Below the pieces are notes generated by a model. It saw nothing but the letters and a program-made list of their open reading frames with translations. It had not been told where the DNA came from and did not search any database. 18,548 bases of DNA from Pseudoneurospora amorphoporcata (lineage: Eukaryota; Ascomycota; Sordariomycetes; Sordariales; Sordariaceae), in NCBI GenBank assembly GCA_033297205.1, contig MU859425.1, positions 1 through 18,548 on the forward strand, in the 5' to 3' direction. Of this stretch, positions 7,020-16,650 are shown piece after piece. Position 1 is the stretch's first letter. The number at the start of each line of letters is the position of its first letter. A program made the translations under genes and the position numbers.

Positions 7020-8427
7020 TCCTAGTTAATTCCGAATACGCGAAATTAAAGGTAGGAAATAACTATTTCTTACAGTCTCTTAATTTAGTTGCTTATAATC
7101 AACACAAAGGCGCAACTTTCCATCCTTCTTCGGCACGAAGAGGATAGGGTACCCTACTAGCAATATAAATTCCCGAATGTATCCTCGTTTCAAGTTTTCG
7201 TCTAAGTACTTCCTCAACTCCGCGTTCTACTTCTCGTTCGTATAATACACTTTAAAAAATTTAAACTTAGCTCCTTCTTTAAACTTAATCTCATAGTCCT
7301 ACAATCTTCATAGTAGTAGGCCTTTAAAGTACTTGCTAACGAAAGCTGGGTATCCGCAATATTCTTTAGGAATTATCGCCTTCGGCTTTTCCGCTTATTA
7401 GTTCTAGTAATAGTCAAACTTATACTAAGCGTTAACTGCCGATACCTCTACCAACATCACTAACCCTTCTTCTATAACCTTGCCACTTCTATCGATAGTA
7501 CAGATTATAACTTCCTATACTACTTGTAGTAGGGCCGTAGGAACGTCGCCGTCCTAGTTCGCTTCCTTCCGTACTCCAGGTTTCCCATCAATAGTTGGGT
7601 ACGTCCTAGGACGCAGGCGGCCACTATCCTTCCAACTAATGTCTAGGTCGTATGCAACATACTATAAGTACCCTAGGATTATATTCTTAGTTAGCCCCAT
7701 ATCGACGACGTCAAAACTAATTTCGACCGTCTTTCCTTCTACCGTAATAGGGAGTAGTAACGTTTTCCTCTTCACGATCTGGGTCTCGAAAGGTCCTTTT
7801 ACTACAAAAGATGCCTTCCTCTATTTCTAAGGGATCCTCAGTTAGTTGACGAACTTGGGTAAGATAAGGTTCAACTAAGCTCCAGAATCTACTAGCGCAA
7901 AGGCTTGGTAGTTTCCTCAATAAGCTACAACCTTCAGTCGTTAATCTTAGTTCCCTTCTTCCGTAACTGCAACCTCCGCAAATGCTACGAGGTTTTAGAT
8001 TTTGTATTTCCGGCGTCTGCATCGTCGGATAATCCGTTTCGTCCAGGGACTTAGTTTTTGTCAGGCCTCCCTAAAGGCCCTGAGCCGTTTCCCAATTCCT
8101 AGCTATAGTCGTGGGAAGCGTCCTCCACCTCAGTTTCGTAATTGTCCAACAAACTACATTCCTATAACCAAGCTAAATAGATAGCTTTCTCTTCCTCGGT
8201 ATTGTTACGGAATGCACTCGGGTGCCTCTTCTGGGACAAACTATATAAGACCACTTAAGCGACCGAATTACCAGCTTCGGTTACTTGTACCCTTTTGCGG
8301 GGACACGGGCTAGTTAGCGTAGTAGTCTACCACTGCCGTAACAGGTATTACTATCCGAATCGACTTCTATCTCGTAAGCCTTAACTTTCTACCTCATATA
8401 AATAGGGCAATCGGCTATTAGACACTA
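7020..8427 (-). pseudogene. pol: Element B pol: protease and reverse transcriptase N-terminal half
   Basis: The minus-strand frame contains a retropepsin active-site motif, ALVDSGA (near 7892), and the partner NIILGY motif about 75 codons later (near 7690), where the expected Trp after GY-L is a TAG. An RT N-terminal region follows: A-E-K-P-K-A-I-I-P, GYIREF, VPKKDGKLRLCVDY (about 7130) and YFLPLIS (about 7050). The frame is the same from the protease to the solo LTR at 7019. Stops are frequent and almost all at Gln, Trp or Arg positions. The stretch 8002-8427, upstream of the protease, is linker of unclear content. The 5' side is broken by solo LTR D copy c. Confidence 0.84.
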
Positions 8428-9140
8428 TGTCACACGGACATTTGACCTCAACCCTGACCCTACAACGAGAGGCTCGCGGAGCCGCACATCTCTTAGCCTC
8501 GCGCAAATACTTTAGGTATCTACGCCAGCTCAGACAGAGAGTCTGTTCAGCTGACAGCACAGCTTAGACCCAAGCCTTGCTATACGGCTGAATGCCTCAG
8601 GCAACTAGGCCATACTCACCCTCGACGCTTGGCATCAGCCTCGAGATGGCCGGAGGCCTCCTCAGAGGTGTCCGGAGGCCTCCGGCCGCAACACCCACCT
8701 CGGCCGGACTTTTGGCCACCGGTACTGCTTACCCGAACTTCCCTCGATGCCACCGGGCTAGAGAGCCAACCACGGAAGTGCCGAAGACACTGAAAGATCA
8801 CCACAAGACAATCCTAGTCATCCTAGGAACAACCATAGCCAACCAAGCAAGGAGCAGGGTGCCCGGGTGAAGGACGGCGCTAAATGGAAGATAGGGAATG
8901 GATGAAGGCATTCCGAAAGATCCACATGTACACAGACTGCTAGGCAAATGCCTTGAAGCCTCAGATGACAAGGCTCGATACGTACCTCAAGTACGTACCG
9001 ATTCCTTTTGGCATAAGAAGGCCTTGAAGCCCGGCCTTCTCATAGAGGTCGAGAGGGATCAACAAGGCCTTCGAGACCAAAGTAGTTTATTAGCTGAATT
9101 TGAACTACTGTTCCAAGCCCTGATCACAGCCCTTGTTACA
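8428..9140. repeat. Solo LTR, family D copy c (713 bp)
   Basis: It starts TGTCACACGGACATTTG and ends CCCTTGTTACA, where TTACA for TCACA is a RIP-type change. It is flanked by CACTA at 8423-8427 and 9141-9145. It separates B's gag side from its protease. It is the longest copy; the left third (8480-8600) and a GC-rich part with repeated CCGGAGGCCTCC and CGGCCGGAC words are shortened in copy a and replaced in copy b. The right 160 bp are shared by all three. It contains a 92-codon plus ORF (8592-8870) that I regard as chance. Confidence 0.86.
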
Positions 9141-9145
9141 CACTA

Positions 9146-11250
9146 TCTCTAACGAGAGTTAGCATCTCCCCATCTCACGTAGGTATATACGTTGAGTAGT
9201 CGGGCCGCGAATCTCCTAGGGGATAGCCACTCGTCCTATTTTCCGAATAGTCGTAGGCTAAACGCGAACCATTCGTCAATAATAATAGTGTCTTAGGGGT
9301 TGCCTCGGCTGTAAGTGCGGGTGACTAACTTAGGTTGTCTATACGTGTCCAGTCTCCTGGTAGGCCAGAAGCGGTTGTCCCGTTTCTTCCTGTAATACTC
9401 GTAGCACCCATCGGTGATACATTGGAACCACGGCATCCGGTAGTACGCGAAGTGTAGAGGGTGCATCTAGGCTATATCTCCTTTGACTGGCTAGTAGGCC
9501 CTTGTCGTTCTGGGCAGCTCTTCCCAGTCTCTAGTGCTTTTCTTCTCAATGACGACTGCTCGCTTTTCCTAAAAGTCATCCTACTTCTCGTTTTCCTTGC
9601 TCTTCCAGCGATAGTTTTCCAAGGGGTCTATCCAGTAACCAGTAGTTGAGTTGTCGGGGGGTCCGTATAGGTTAATAAGATCCCGAATATCGCTTCTTTT
9701 AATCTTAGGCGTTAATAGTAGTACTATAAATAGGGAGGTACCTATAACGTGTGCGATTATAAGGAGTTTTTGATCTACAGTCGTGATACAACTAACTTCT
9801 TCCTATTATAAGGGGATAGTAGAGTAATACGTAGGTACTAACACTAGAATGATCAATTAAGGTTCTACGAGAAGAAAAGAGAAGAAAGACTGGCCCGTAG
9901 GGCAAATCTTGTTGCTTATCTTTTAAGGCCGTACGCTGGTATAGGTACTTGACTGCCTGAGGCAGCCCTACAGTCTAAGTATGTAACCGTATAGAGGCTA
10001 GAAGAGACTAACGGGCTTTAAGCCTACCAATCCCTTACCGGCTTAGCGTACATTGCTAGCACTCGTAGTCTGGCTAACCGTGTACCAAATGCTAGTACTG
10101 AGCGCTAAACCTATAACATCTATGTTAGCGCCCGATAAATCTAGGAGTCCTCTTAATTAGGCCCATTAGATATATCCTATTATACTTCAAGGTCGTAATC
10201 TTAAGCTCGGTCTATAGCATCCTCAAGATCGTCCTGGTCGTAGTCGATGCTAGCGATCTCGACTACCCTCGCTCCTTCTACCGCTACGGCCTCGGATTTC
10301 TTCCACTTCAACTACTTAAGGATATAGCAATCCTTCTTCATATACCCTTTCTTCCTACAATTGAAACACTTAACCTGAGAGAAGTCACGCTTGCCTTGGT
10401 TAGTTTGGGCGGCGTCGATCTCCATTGGTCTAAAATAGGTAGTTCCTGAGATGTGCGTGTCCCAAGTCCGCTTCTTAACATTGTTGCTATTGTTGAACTT
10501 GAGGGAAATAAAGGAAGGTGTTTTTTCTTTCTTTTCTTATTCTTGCTGGAACTGGCGGTCATCGATGCGGATAGCTTTGTCTATATAGGCATCGATGGAA
10601 TCGGGTCAGTCCTCCTTATAGAGTTCATCTTTAACTTTATCCTTAAGGCCGTTATAAAACAATTGTATTAGCCCGTCGTCATTAATATTACTACGAAGCG
10701 CATCCTACTTAAAGAGTACAGCGTAGGCTAAGGCAGACTTGGTTTGTCGAAGATAGGTTAGGCGTTCCTGAGCCTTCTGAGTTTTATCCTTTTCTCTAAA
10801 GACCCTAGCGAGTGCTTTGGTAAAGGCGACGTAAGAGTTTAAGACCTTCTTAGTGAAGTTCGAAGCCTGGTCTCCGTTTTTATAGTGGTTCTTGAGGATG
10901 GGCTCGTACTAAGTAAGAGCTTTATCTATAAGCCTGGTTCCTGTGTAGGTAACCTTCTTATATTTAGTAGCAAACTAGTCGTCGTAGAAGTCGAAGTAGG
11001 TTTGTATTTGAATTAAGAACCCTGCGAGGGTAGCTTGCTAGCCGTCAAACTCCTTAGGTACGGACAACTTAACTCTCTTGCGTTCCTTGAGAGAAGTTCC
11101 TTCTCCCGCCTTCGCTTCGGGGCGTCCGGACTTAGCCTAGAAATGTACTTCCAGCTGGTTAATGCGGTCCTACATAGCCTTAAGCTGCTAATACACGGCG
11201 GTGACATTTAGGAGTTCGCCCTGAATGGTGGGTCCGGCGGAGGAAGACAT
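9146..11250 (-). pseudogene. gag: Gag polyprotein of element B, heavily RIP-degraded
   Basis: The ATG at 11250 is followed by the same Ser-Ser-Ser-Ala-Gly N-terminus as gag A. The capsid-like region runs about 11080-10500, and a CCHC knuckle lies at 10368-10327 in the same frame. Here all three Cys survive but the His is Tyr, the opposite damage to gag A. A second Cys/His module at 9466-9380 keeps both Cys while its two His are Tyr (C-Y-E-Y-Y). That module is in a different frame from the start codon, so there is an indel in between; about 400 bp at 9730-10126 are absent from A and full of stops. There are more than a dozen in-frame TAG/TAA. The 3' end of gag is not defined. Confidence 0.8.
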
Positions 11251-11369
11251 GGTGAAGCGAAGATACCTTTAGTATTATCTAAGATAGGCCAAAGGGAGTA
11301 GTCAATGTGTGACGAACGGCAGTCTGATCTGCCTAAGTAGGATAGCTGAAGGTAAAGACTATCAGTGCT

Positions 11370-11383
11370 GTTCAGTGAAGCTA
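11370..11383 (-). other. Candidate primer-binding site of element B
   Basis: This is the counterpart of 1910-1923 in element A, four bases downstream (minus strand) of the 5' LTR end. It reads TAGCTTCACTGAAC, differing from A by TG-to-TA and C-to-T changes. The tRNA is not identified. Confidence 0.28.
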
Positions 11384-11386
11384 AAA

Positions 11387-11562
11387 GGTTCACAACAAGT
11401 ATAGTAGCGTTATACGTATCTCAGTAATAAAGATCAATTGACTACTATCAAACTATCTAACAATCTAAGTTCTCCCGTAGTTCCTTTATACCTCCTCGCC
11501 CTACTGCGAGCTATCTATCCTCGGATGTTCACGCGGTCGTAAACCCTTATAGAATATATAAT
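11387..11562 (-). repeat. 5' LTR of element B, inner 176 bp, broken by element C
   Basis: It matches B's 3' LTR from its left end (2294) through the TATAGAAT-TATAAT stretch near 2470. At 11562 the match stops abruptly and LTR C begins. The missing outer half (about 137 bp) should lie beyond the right edge, on the far side of element C. Confidence 0.82.
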
Positions 11563-11805
11563 TATCATGGGGCGCGAGCAAGCACTAAGGTAAGATGTTG
11601 ATTGTTGTGCGAGGAACCAGAAGAGGATCCTGTGCGCACACGAAAGCTATGTAGAGCATAGTGTGGAGCCCTGTGGCCATGGGTCCACAGGGCGGCACCA
11701 TGCGTGACACCAGACAGCTGTGCTGCACTCAGACAGCTGCACTCAGCTGGCTGCACTAATGCAGCACAGCACCTATCTACAATGGAGCAGGCAATGCCTG
11801 TGACA
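11563..11805 (-). repeat. 3' LTR of element C (243 bp)
   Basis: On the minus strand it starts TGTCACAGGCATTGCC immediately after the polypurine tract and ends CATGATA where the match to B's LTR resumes. TGTCA and TGATA make a terminal inverted repeat if the last CA became TA by RIP. The interior has CAGCTG/GCAGC-rich short repeats (about 11708-11768). The flanking bases on the B side are ATAAT (11558-11562). Confidence 0.78.
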
Positions 11806-11808
11806 CTA

Positions 11809-11820
11809 CCCCCCTCCTAA
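11809..11820 (-). other. Polypurine tract of element C
   Basis: On the minus strand the run TTAGGAGGGGGG is followed by TAG and then the LTR start TGTCACAGG at 11805. Position and composition are those of the plus-strand primer site. Confidence 0.8.
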
Positions 11821-11907
11821 ATAACTCCCGGCTTCGAAATCTGTTTAAAACCGCTTAGAAACCGTTAATATCAATAAAGTGGGACGGGCATCCCATCCCT
11901 GCCCAAA

Positions 11908-14900
11908 TCACCTATTGTTCAGCCTCGCACTCCGTCTGACTTGCCGATTGTCCGCCTCTGGTGCAGTCGTGATAGGGACTGGAGAGGGCAGCGCGTTAGC
12001 TTCCTCGTTGTTAGGCGAGGTTTCTGCCTGTGCCTTCAGCCAAGCCTTGAATCCTTTCTTGAAATTGATGTGTGGCAATCCCAGCTTTGGTCGTTTCTTG
12101 TGAAGTTCCTAAATCACTTCCTAGCAGCCATCGAGGTTGGCCGTTGGTTGCCAGTCTGGGGGGTGGTGAGACCACTTCACTAGATAGCACCATCGTCCGT
12201 TAATCTTTTGGTAGTCTAAGAGTTCTTCAAATTCCTAGCGCCTGTCCTCCTCGAAGTCATCGGTTTTGGTGACTACTATGCCTTCGTTAGCCTTGACATT
12301 AATTATAAGCTCTTTCTAGCCCGGTAATCCTTCGATGTAAGGCTTGACCTTTGATACGTTGACGATGTGAGTGACCTTTATATTGCCGGGTAGGGCCAAC
12401 TCAACCGTATGCGAGCTAGCCTTTATAATATGGAAAGGTCCTTCAAAACGTGGTGCTAATTTGTTGTGCGGCCTGCCTATTATGTAATTGGCTATATTGA
12501 GTATAACCTTATTTCTAACTTTATACTTGGGGGCATCAGTACGGTTCTCGTTCGCTACTGCCTTATATTTAGCCTACGCTTGTAGGGAGGAGGTCTTGAC
12601 GAAGTCCTAGACCTCTTTAAATTGTAATACTAGTTGGTTAGCGCTAAAGATCTGTTTCTTCTGTGCATCTATCGCATCCGGCGGCAAAGGTGTCGACGGC
12701 TCTGTGCCTATACGGGGGTGGAAACCGTAGTTGGCGAAGAAGGGTGTCACTCCTATCGAAGCGGACTTAAGGTTATTGCCTTGAAACTCGGCTAGCGGCA
12801 GCCAGTCCACCCAGTCGTCCTGAGCCCAATTGATGAAGGTCCGTAGATACTGCTCTAGTTCCGCGTTGATCCTCTCGGTCTGCCCATTTGTTTCCTTGTG
12901 GTAAGGCGTGGAGTACTTCAGCTTAACGCCCAGCCGCAAGGATAGCTGTCTCCAGAAGGCGGAGACGAACTGAACGCCTCTATCCGAAACGACGGTATCC
13001 GGAAGGCTGTAAAGGGTGAAGATGCAGTCGATAAACTTCTCCACTAGCTCTTCCGTTATCAATCCTTCTATTAGGATAAAGTGCCGCATTTTTGTTAGTC
13101 TGTTAACGACTACTAGTACGTGCTGGTACTCTGCGCCCCTGCCAGAGCGTTGTAACTTAGGGAACGGAGTTATATAGTCGATGGAGATATCTCGCTAGGG
13201 TGCGTGGGGGATGGGCAAAGGCTTGAGGAAACCCGCTGGCGACGTCCTAGTGGCCTTGGTCTTGCTGCAGGGTATACACCCCTTACAGTACGTGTTCACG
13301 GCGACCACCATTCCTAGCCAGAAATAGCGGTGCATTAATGCTACCGTCTTATCCCTCCTAGGATGGTTATCCTGTATAGAGGTATGAGTGCGGTAGATTA
13401 GCTCTAACTGGACCGCCTCGTCGTCGGGGGGTATTACTAGTCTATTTCTGAACATCACCCTATCGTTGACCATGTAGCACTCGGCAAAGGGGATCTTCAA
13501 TACCTTCTTCAAGTGCTTTGGCCAATGATTTCCCGATCTAATGGCCTCCCTAATATCCGCTATCATAGGGGAGTTGGCGTAGGCCCAGTCTATTAGGTCG
13601 TCTGTGTGGATATTAAGTCCGTCCTTATCCTCTTAAAGGCTATCCTCCAAGGTATAAATTGTGAGCGGCGCTCTAGTATCTAATATGACGTTTATTGTAA
13701 AACCCTCGCCATCTGTATCCATTAGCTCAAACGAACCTTCGTCGAAGTAAGAGGGGTCGATAAGTAGCTTCTTTCTTGCCTACAGCCTATCATCTTCTAC
13801 GTCCCTCGGTACGTGTTCTGGCTTACGGCTCAGGGCATCGGGCCTAACGTTGGTCGATTCCGGCCGGTATTTAATCGTGAAGTTGAATCTGGACAAGAAT
13901 TTAAACCACCTTATATGCCTGGGTGTAAGCTTCTTCGTAGTGCTGAACGTCTTGAGGTTCTTATAGTCCGTAATGATCTCGAAGGGTTGAGTGGCGCCTT
14001 CTAACTCTGGTCTCCATTCCTCTAGTACCTTAATAACGGCCAGTAACTCCTTGTTATAGATGTCGTAGTTGCACTCCGCTGCTGAATGCTTAGCTGAAAA
14101 GTAGGCGATTGGGTATAGTTCACCGTCGTGTAACTGTAATAGCGTGCCGCCCGTTAACTAGTTAGAAGCATCGACCTCAACGACTATTAGTTTCTCCTAA
14201 TCGTAGATTTTGAGAACCGGTGCTAATGTGAAAACTGCTTTCAGAGCTTTAAAGGCATTGTTGTACACTTTGTCCCATTTCCAATCTGTCGTTTTCTTTG
14301 TTAGTTCGTATAGTGGTTTGCCTATTCGTAAAAAGTTGGCGATAAACCTCCTATAGAAGTTGGCGAAGCCTAAGAAACGTTGCAGTTATCGCTTTGTCGT
14401 AGGCGCCTCCTATTTAGTGACGGCCTCCACCTTTTCTAGATCTATCTCGATGCCCCCGGGGGTAATAATGAGACTTAGATATTTAGTCCGTTGAGTATGG
14501 AACTCGCACTTATCAATGTTAATCTATAAGCCTGTATTAATTAGGCGCTGTAGTACCTCCCTAACGTGCTTGACATATTCTTCGTACGTCTCTGAGAAGA
14601 TTAAGACGTCGTTTAGGTAGGCCGTCGCGTAGATATCTAAGATATTGTATAAAATATTGTTAATGAAGTTCTGGAACGAGGCCGGTGCTCCCGATAAACC
14701 GAATGGACACACCAGAGATTCGTAGAGACCGAACCTCGTAATAAAAGCGGTTAACCATTCGTACCCTTCAGTTATACGCAATCTATTGAAGGCGGCGATG
14801 ACGTCTACCTTTGTGAACTACTTTGCCCTGCAAATGGCATCCAGTGTCTCCTTGATTAAGGGCAACGGGTATTTGTTCTTTAGCGAGATTTCGTTGATAC

Positions 14901-16650
14901 CTCGGTAGTCGACGTAGATCCGTACGCTACCGCCTGGTTTACGGGCTAGGAGTATTAGTAAGGCGACGTCGGAGGTGGATGGCCTGATGAATCCCTTCGC
15001 TAGGTTATCATCCAGCCACTACTTGATGACCTTGAGTTCCTGTAGTGACATCGGTCGTGCTCTGGAGTAGGGTAGAGATTCCACCCCTGGTTTCAGTTCG
15101 ATCTTGTGATTGTAAGAACGGTGTTCGGGTATTACGTCGGCGTCCCGTGGGTTAGCAACGTGGGAGAGATCCTTATACTCGTCTGGGAAGCGCGCTTTTA
15201 CCTCCTCCAGGGTGTATTTTGGCTTAGTTGACTTATCTATGAATTTCTGGACGTCCTCCTCTATAATGCCGCAGATCTTATCGATCTCAGATAAGGGGGT
15301 TGGTTTCCGCTCTTGCTCCCCAGGCGTTTTCTAGGGCTCGCCGTCCGTCATCTTCAATGCGCAGATACGGTTAACGTACTCCCTCGCAGACTCGCCGGGC
15401 TGGAGGGCCTGCTCCCCCTTATTCTCGCTCGCGGCCTCCGCTTTGTAAAGGTCGATAAACTCGTGCACCTCTGGGTTCTTAAAGTAGGGTTTGTATGGTT
15501 CACCCCTTCCCTGTACGATATCTTTCCATGCGTTCTCGGATAGAGATAGCATCGAGATGGCCGCCTTCCTTTCCTTCTGTGCTTCCTGGAGCTCTGCCCA
15601 TGTGGTGGAGCTGACCTTGACGCCCTTTATCCGTGTATTGAGTATAAAGGTCCTGGCATTAACTAGCTTGATATTGGAAAGGTCTAGTGCTGCTATATTA
15701 AATGTTGGTTTAAAAGGCTGGAAGAACGTGCGTTTAACCCGTTCGGGCCGTTGCATCGTCCATATCCTCCTTCCATTAACTGATTGTACTCGTGCTTTAG
15801 TCTTCTTTAGTACTGGCTTTCTTGCTGGACCGAAAGGTTCCTCAAATTCCCTCGCGTGCATTGGAGAGGTCAGAGGCTCTAGCAGCATAGCCTAGCTCCC
15901 TCTAGGGGCCTCTATTATATTAACTACCTAAGCTGGGAAATATTCGTTCTCGTTAGAATTAAAGTCGTTGTTGGATCCGTTCCCGGCGTCCTCGAAAATA
16001 GACCCGTTCCCAGCCTCTTCAAAAACGGACTTGCCTTCTTCAGAGACATCTCCATTATCCTCTTCCTCAAAAGCGGTACTTAGGACCGCCGCTACTTCGA
16101 ATGGTTGACAGATATAGGTGCCTATATAAGCTATATTCTAGGTAATTTTATTAGTTACCTAGTTAATATTTGGGTTGTGGAGTTGCAACTATGGCTAGCC
16201 TAGGATTACTGGGTGGTCTATTGCTAGGTTAGCTATAAAGAAACTGATGACCTCTATATGGTTACTAATCCGTATGGTTGTTTCGACGTACTGATTTACC
16301 TATTCTTTGAAGTCGCCATCGGCCAGATGCAACGGCCGGGGTTTCTCTAGAGGCTTGAACTCCAGGCAGGCTTTTTCTGCGAACGACCGGTCGATGAAAG
16401 CTTTGCCTAAACATCCAGAGTCGACCAATAACACACACTCTATTTCATTATTGCGCTAGGGATACCAAAGATACGTGGACAGGAGGGTTGCATTCTGTTT
16501 ATAGAGTTCTAAACTACTTAGTTTGAGCGGCTCTATCCTCTAACAGCCGATTGTACGAATATCCAGCTTGTTCACCCTTGTTTCTGCCTTCTTTTGTGTC
16601 CCTATTGAGCACCCCTTGGTGCGATTTAGCCTTGGGGTTCGCCATTTCCC
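11908..16650 (-). pseudogene. pol: Pol polyprotein of element C (PR-RT-RNase H-INT-chromodomain)
   Basis: This is one frame from the -1 site at 16650 to TGA 11910-11908. Retropepsin has LLVDSG near 16425 and VILG near 16215, followed by P with two Trp-position stops. A linker of about 185 open codons follows (15888-15331). RT contains VRIYVDYRGIN and PLPLIKE, and YLND (14619-14608) instead of YLDD. RNase H has YNKELLAVIKVLEEW (near 14055), TDYKNL and PDALSRK (near 13840). Integrase has an intact HHCC domain (about 13410-13270, ending CKGCIPC), Asp in SIDYITP, Asp in VVSDRG and Glu in NGQTERIN (near 12890). The chromodomain is at about 12235-12110 (EFEELLD, W-C-Y-L-V-K-W-S, W-Q-P-T-A-N-L) and the tail is RRSARLNNR. 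Inner stops are few and of RIP type. The RT active-site loss alone would kill it. Confidence 0.9.
16611..16650 (-). promoter_or_regulatory. Putative -1 ribosomal frameshift signal between gag and pol of element C
   Basis: Minus-strand GGGAAAT at 16650-16644 has the X-XXY-YYZ phase in the gag frame (codons GGA AAT). The gag frame meets TAA at 16628-16626, while the pol frame (-1) is open through the protease. Five bases after the heptamer ACCCC (16638-16634) can pair with GGGGT (16615-16611). An alternative hairpin, GCACC-AAGG-GGTGC, overlaps it. Phase, order and spacing fit programmed -1 frameshifting; the TAA itself could be a RIP product of CAA. Confidence 0.55.

Larger units (their letters stand above)
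2294..11562 (-). mobile_element. Ty3/gypsy chromovirus B, near full length, with four nested solo LTRs
   Basis: Minus-strand order is 5' LTR (partial), gag, PR, RT, RNase H, INT, chromodomain, polypurine tract, 3' LTR, the Ty3/gypsy order. Four solo LTRs totalling 1822 bp are inserted, each flanked by an exact 5-bp duplication. Without them the internal part is close to 7 kb, normal for the group. The 5' LTR is broken at 11562 by element C. Many stops plus one single-base frameshift near 6411-6416 make it dead. An antisense ORF lies between pol and the 3' LTR. Confidence 0.88.

Noticed and set aside
8592..8870. 92-codon plus-strand ORF in solo LTR c
   Set aside because: The frame is broken in copies a and b by indels and shows no motif; LTRs of this kind are non-coding.
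12011..12193. Short ORFs on both strands near the 3' end of element C pol
   Set aside because: They overlap the chromodomain and C-terminal tail in other frames; the pol frame explains the sequence better.
15491..15895. 134-codon plus-strand ORF opposite the C pol linker
   Set aside because: It is antisense to an open pol block with matching domains on both sides, and has no domain or Cys pattern comparable with the antisense ORF of element B.
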